Shown piece by piece: positions 62,147 to 64,000 of a stretch of DNA of 64,000 nucleotides; position 1 is the stretch's first letter; every line of letters begins with the position of its first letter. Origin of the DNA: Pseudoduganella lurida (lineage in GTDB: Bacteria; Pseudomonadota; Gammaproteobacteria; Burkholderiales; Burkholderiaceae_D); the NCBI RefSeq assembly GCF_007830455.1, contig NZ_VLLB01000003.1:558001-622000 (forward strand), given 5' to 3'. The position numbers were made by a program, and so were the translations under genes. Under the pieces are notes generated by a model, which searched no databases, was not told the DNA's origin, and was given only the letters and a program-made list of their open reading frames with translations.

Positions 62147-63249
62147 GGCGTGCCCTCGGCCAGCACCCTTGTCAGCACCGCCGCATCGGCAGGCGTGCCC
62201 TCGGCGAGCACCCTTGTCAGCACGGCCGCATCGGCAGGCGTGCCCTCGGCCAGCACCCTTGTCAGCACGGCCGCATCGGCAGGCGTGCCTTCGGCCAGCA
62301 CCCTTGCCAGCACCGCCGCATCGACATTCGATCCGCTCAATTGCAGGCCCACCGTGGCGTTGCGCACGCGGGAATCGTCCTTCAGCTGCAGGGCCGCAGC
62401 CAGGGCCGCCGCGCCGGCGCCTTCCGCGACATTGTGCGTGGCCGTGTAATACAGGCGCATCGCGGCCGCCACCTCGGCTTCGCTGACAGCCACCACGTCG
62501 TCCGCATGCGCCAGCAGCAGCGCCAGCGACGCCGGGTCCGGCACGCGGCAGGCCAGGCCATCGGCGATCGTGTCGACGACCGGGGCGGTCACCGCGCGGC
62601 GCTGCTGCCACGACAGCAGATAGGCCGGCGCATTCTGCGCAACCACGCCGACGATGCGTGCTTGATGGCCCAGCGCCTCGCGTGCCGCCAGCGCGCCCGC
62701 GAAGCCGCTGCCCTGGCCGAGCGCCACGAACAGCGTGCCGATCTCCGGCCGCGCGCGCAGCAGCTCCAGCCAGCCGGTGGCCACGCCGGCCACCAGGTCC
62801 GCGTGGAAGGAGGGCACCATGTGCAGGCCATCCCCTTCGGCCAGCAGCATCGCATGCTCGCGGGCGGCCTGGAAGTCGTCGCCGTGCTCGATCAGCGTGG
62901 CGCCCAGTGCCCGCATGGCCGCGTTCTTCTCCACGCTGTTCCCGTGCGGGACGACGATGGTCAGCGGCAGGCCGTGGCGGCGGGTCGCAAAGGCCAGTGA
63001 CTGGCCGTGGTTGCCGCGCGTGGCCGTGATCAGGCCCGGGACGCGCGGCGCGCGGGCCAGCAATTTTTCAACGTAGACCAGGCCACCGCGCACCTTGAAA
63101 GCGCCCACCGGCGTGTGGTTCTCGTGCTTCACCCACACCGCGGTGCCCAGCGCCGCATCCAGCAGCGGCCAGGAGTACTGGGGCGTGGCCGGCATCGCGT
63201 CATGGACGATGGCAGCGGCAGCTTCGATGTCGTGCAGGGTCGGCAGCAT
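62143..63249 (-). CDS. Threonine dehydratase-like PLP enzyme with repeated C-terminus
   Basis: A 368-residue fold-type II PLP enzyme related to catabolic threonine/serine dehydratases. ATG at 63249 follows AGAGGTT; an upstream in-frame start at 63384 crosses the promoter. Features: ENHTPVGAFKVRGGLVYVEK with the PLP-Lys (about 43-50), TATRGNHGQSLAFATRRHG (about 75-93), ALGQGSGFAGALAAR in place of the usual GGGGL phosphate loop, and VAEGAGAAALAA. The last 60 residues are four copies of ADAAVLTRVLAEGTP encoded by a 45-bp tandem repeat; one copy would give the common length of about 323. Followed by an overlapping EamA exporter gene. Substrate preference is not certain. Confidence 0.88.
   Translation of the reverse strand: MLPTLHDIEAAAAIVHDAMPATPQYSWPLLDAALGTAVWVKHENHTPVGAFKVRGGLVYVEKLLARAPRVPGLITATRGNHGQSLAFATRRHGLPLTIVVPHGNSVEKNAAMRALGATLIEHGDDFQAAREHAMLLAEGDGLHMVPSFHADLVAGVATGWLELLRARPEIGTLFVALGQGSGFAGALAAREALGHQARIVGVVAQNAPAYLLSWQQRRAVTAPVVDTIADGLACRVPDPASLALLLAHADDVVAVSEAEVAAAMRLYYTATHNVAEGAGAAALAAALQLKDDSRVRNATVGLQLSGSNVDAAVLARVLAEGTPADAAVLTRVLAEGTPADAAVLTRVLAEGTPADAAVLTRVLAEGTP
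62147..62326. repeat. 45-bp in-frame tandem repeat, four units, at the 3' end of the dehydratase gene
   Basis: Units start at 62147, 62192, 62237 and 62282 and are nearly identical (GGCGTGCCCTCGGCCAGCAC, then CCTTGTCAGCACCGCCGC, then ATCGGCA). They encode four successive 15-residue ADAAVL(T/A)RVLAEGTP units. The innermost (62282-62326) carries the most differences, so it is probably the ancestral copy. The array ends 1 bp from the dehydratase stop codon. Confidence 0.95.
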
Positions 63250-63292
63250 GGGAACCTCTGGAATGGACGAGCTTTTATCGTAGAATAAATGG

Positions 63293-63358
63293 CCGGTACA
63301 GTGCCAGTACACTCGCCGGCACTCTTCGCATAACTGTAGCGGTTGAATAACCAGTACA
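63293..63358. promoter_or_regulatory. Three CCRGTACA half-sites in the dehydratase/MocR divergent promoter
   Basis: CCGGTACA (63293-63300) and CCAGTACA (63304-63311) are direct repeats 11 bp apart, and CCAGTACA recurs at 63351-63358. They lie between the divergent dehydratase (start 63249) and MocR-type (start 63372) genes. MocR regulators commonly bind pairs of direct half-sites one helical turn apart, so this is a likely operator; the third copy is close to the regulator's own start. Confidence 0.55.
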
Positions 63359-63371
63359 ACGAAAGGGCGCC

Positions 63372-64000
63372 ATGAATTCCCCACTTGCCGCCACGCTGGC
63401 CCGCGACACGGGCGAATCGCTCACCGACCAGATCGTGCGCAGCGTGGCCGTGCGCATCGACGAGCGCGAGCTGCGCAGCGGCAGCCGCATGCCGTCCATC
63501 CGCCGCTTCGCCGAGCACCATGGCGTGTCGCCATTCACCGTGGTGGCCGCGTACGACAAGCTGGTGGCGCGCGGCTACCTGGAATCGCGGCGCGGCGCCG
63601 GCTTCTTCATCCGCGACCGGGCACCGGTGCGGCCGACGGCGGCAACGGTCGTGCCCGAACCGGCCAATGGCGCGCTGGACGTGAGCTGGCTGGTGCGGAA
63701 CATGTTCCGCCAGATGCCGCACCGGCAGATGCCCGGCACCGGCGTGCTGCCCGGCGAATGGCTCGATGGCGCCAGCGTGACGAATGCGCTGCGTGCGATC
63801 GGCCGGCTGGACAGCCAGTTCCTGCTCAACTACGGCACGCCGCAGGGCTACCTGCCGCTGCGCGAACAGCTGCAGCGCAAGCTGGCGGAACTGGAGATCG
63901 GCGCCGCGCCCGAGCAGTTCGTGACCACGGCCGGCGTCACGCAGGCGCTGGACATCGTGGCGCGCGAATTCACCCGGCCGGGCGACACGATCCTGGTCGA
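63372..64000 (+). CDS. MocR-type (GntR-HTH plus aminotransferase fold) transcriptional regulator, 3' part beyond window
   Basis: The first 209 codons of a MocR-family regulator. AAAGGG precedes ATG at 63372. Residues about 12-80 are a GntR-type winged HTH (IVRSVAVRIDERELRSGSRM, PSIRRFAEHHGVSPFTVVAA, YDKLVARGYLESRRGAGFFI). From about 115 the aminotransferase-like PLP domain begins (NYGTPQGYLPLREQLQRKL, TTAGVTQALDIVAREF, PGDTILV) before the window edge. It diverges from the dehydratase/EamA pair and probably controls them in response to PLP or an amino acid. Confidence 0.92.
   Translation, partial: MNSPLAATLARDTGESLTDQIVRSVAVRIDERELRSGSRMPSIRRFAEHHGVSPFTVVAAYDKLVARGYLESRRGAGFFIRDRAPVRPTAATVVPEPANGALDVSWLVRNMFRQMPHRQMPGTGVLPGEWLDGASVTNALRAIGRLDSQFLLNYGTPQGYLPLREQLQRKLAELEIGAAPEQFVTTAGVTQALDIVAREFTRPGDTILV

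Overview
The window is a high-GC chromosomal segment of a betaproteobacterium, most likely from the Oxalobacteraceae (Massilia/Duganella/Pseudoduganella group). This placement is an inference from GC-rich codon use, E. coli-like OmpR, Zwf, PrmB and DapD proteins, a Burkholderiales-style dapC-dapD ... yffB-dapE-prmB neighbourhood, and many GTCTGACC-type palindromes between genes. No tRNA, rRNA, phage gene, transposase or CRISPR array is visible. About 50 protein genes are called, most of them recognisable.

Layout. 1-5.3 kb: a truncated LigB/DODA dioxygenase diverges from a TonB-dependent receptor and a secreted type-B carboxylesterase. 5.3-9.5 kb: an unrecognised Pro/Gln-rich protein, a Bcr/CflA efflux pump and an SDR, separated by tandem-repeat tracts and one lower-GC island. 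9.5-22.2 kb: what looks like an uptake-and-catabolism cluster. It holds a Tat-type solute-binding protein, two permeases and a fused double ATPase of a peptide-type ABC importer, a TauD/TfdA oxygenase, an AraC regulator, a Rieske oxygenase alpha subunit with a VanB-type reductase, an acetamidase/formamidase and an SBF-like transporter. 22.2-25.2 kb: an ECF42-type sigma factor with two YCII/DGPF proteins and a VOC protein. 25.3-30.8 kb: EnvZ/OmpR with a likely OmpR site, a small secreted protein, a FapA-domain protein and a CheW-domain protein. 30.8-42.3 kb: housekeeping genes (ABC-F, prmB, dapE, yffB; zwf; pilU; dapD, dapC; motA). 42.4-48 kb: VOC protein, RhlE helicase, DUF5694-like protein, and a TetR regulator divergent from two SDR genes with three operator palindromes. 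48-53.6 kb: an MCE/Mla-type set without an ATPase, LysR with a divergent 14-TM MFS pump, and ribB under an FMN riboswitch. 54-64 kb: M16 protease, SRPBCC protein, REC-PAS-GGDEF cyclase, an aminotransferase, RidA, EamA exporter and a threonine dehydratase-like enzyme, with a divergent MocR-type regulator cut by the window end.

The most unusual property is the density of short and medium tandem repeats (periods 8, 9, 12, 13, 14, 15, 27, 36, 45, about 56, 63 and about 65 bp). Several start at, contain or abut a stop codon, as if gene ends were repeatedly duplicated (SDR 8621, SBF-like 22237, ribB 52934, SRPBCC 57545, dapD 39291, threonine dehydratase 62143). In the last case the repeats are in frame and add three extra 15-residue units to the enzyme. 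Functional statements rest on protein motifs read by eye; no database search was possible.
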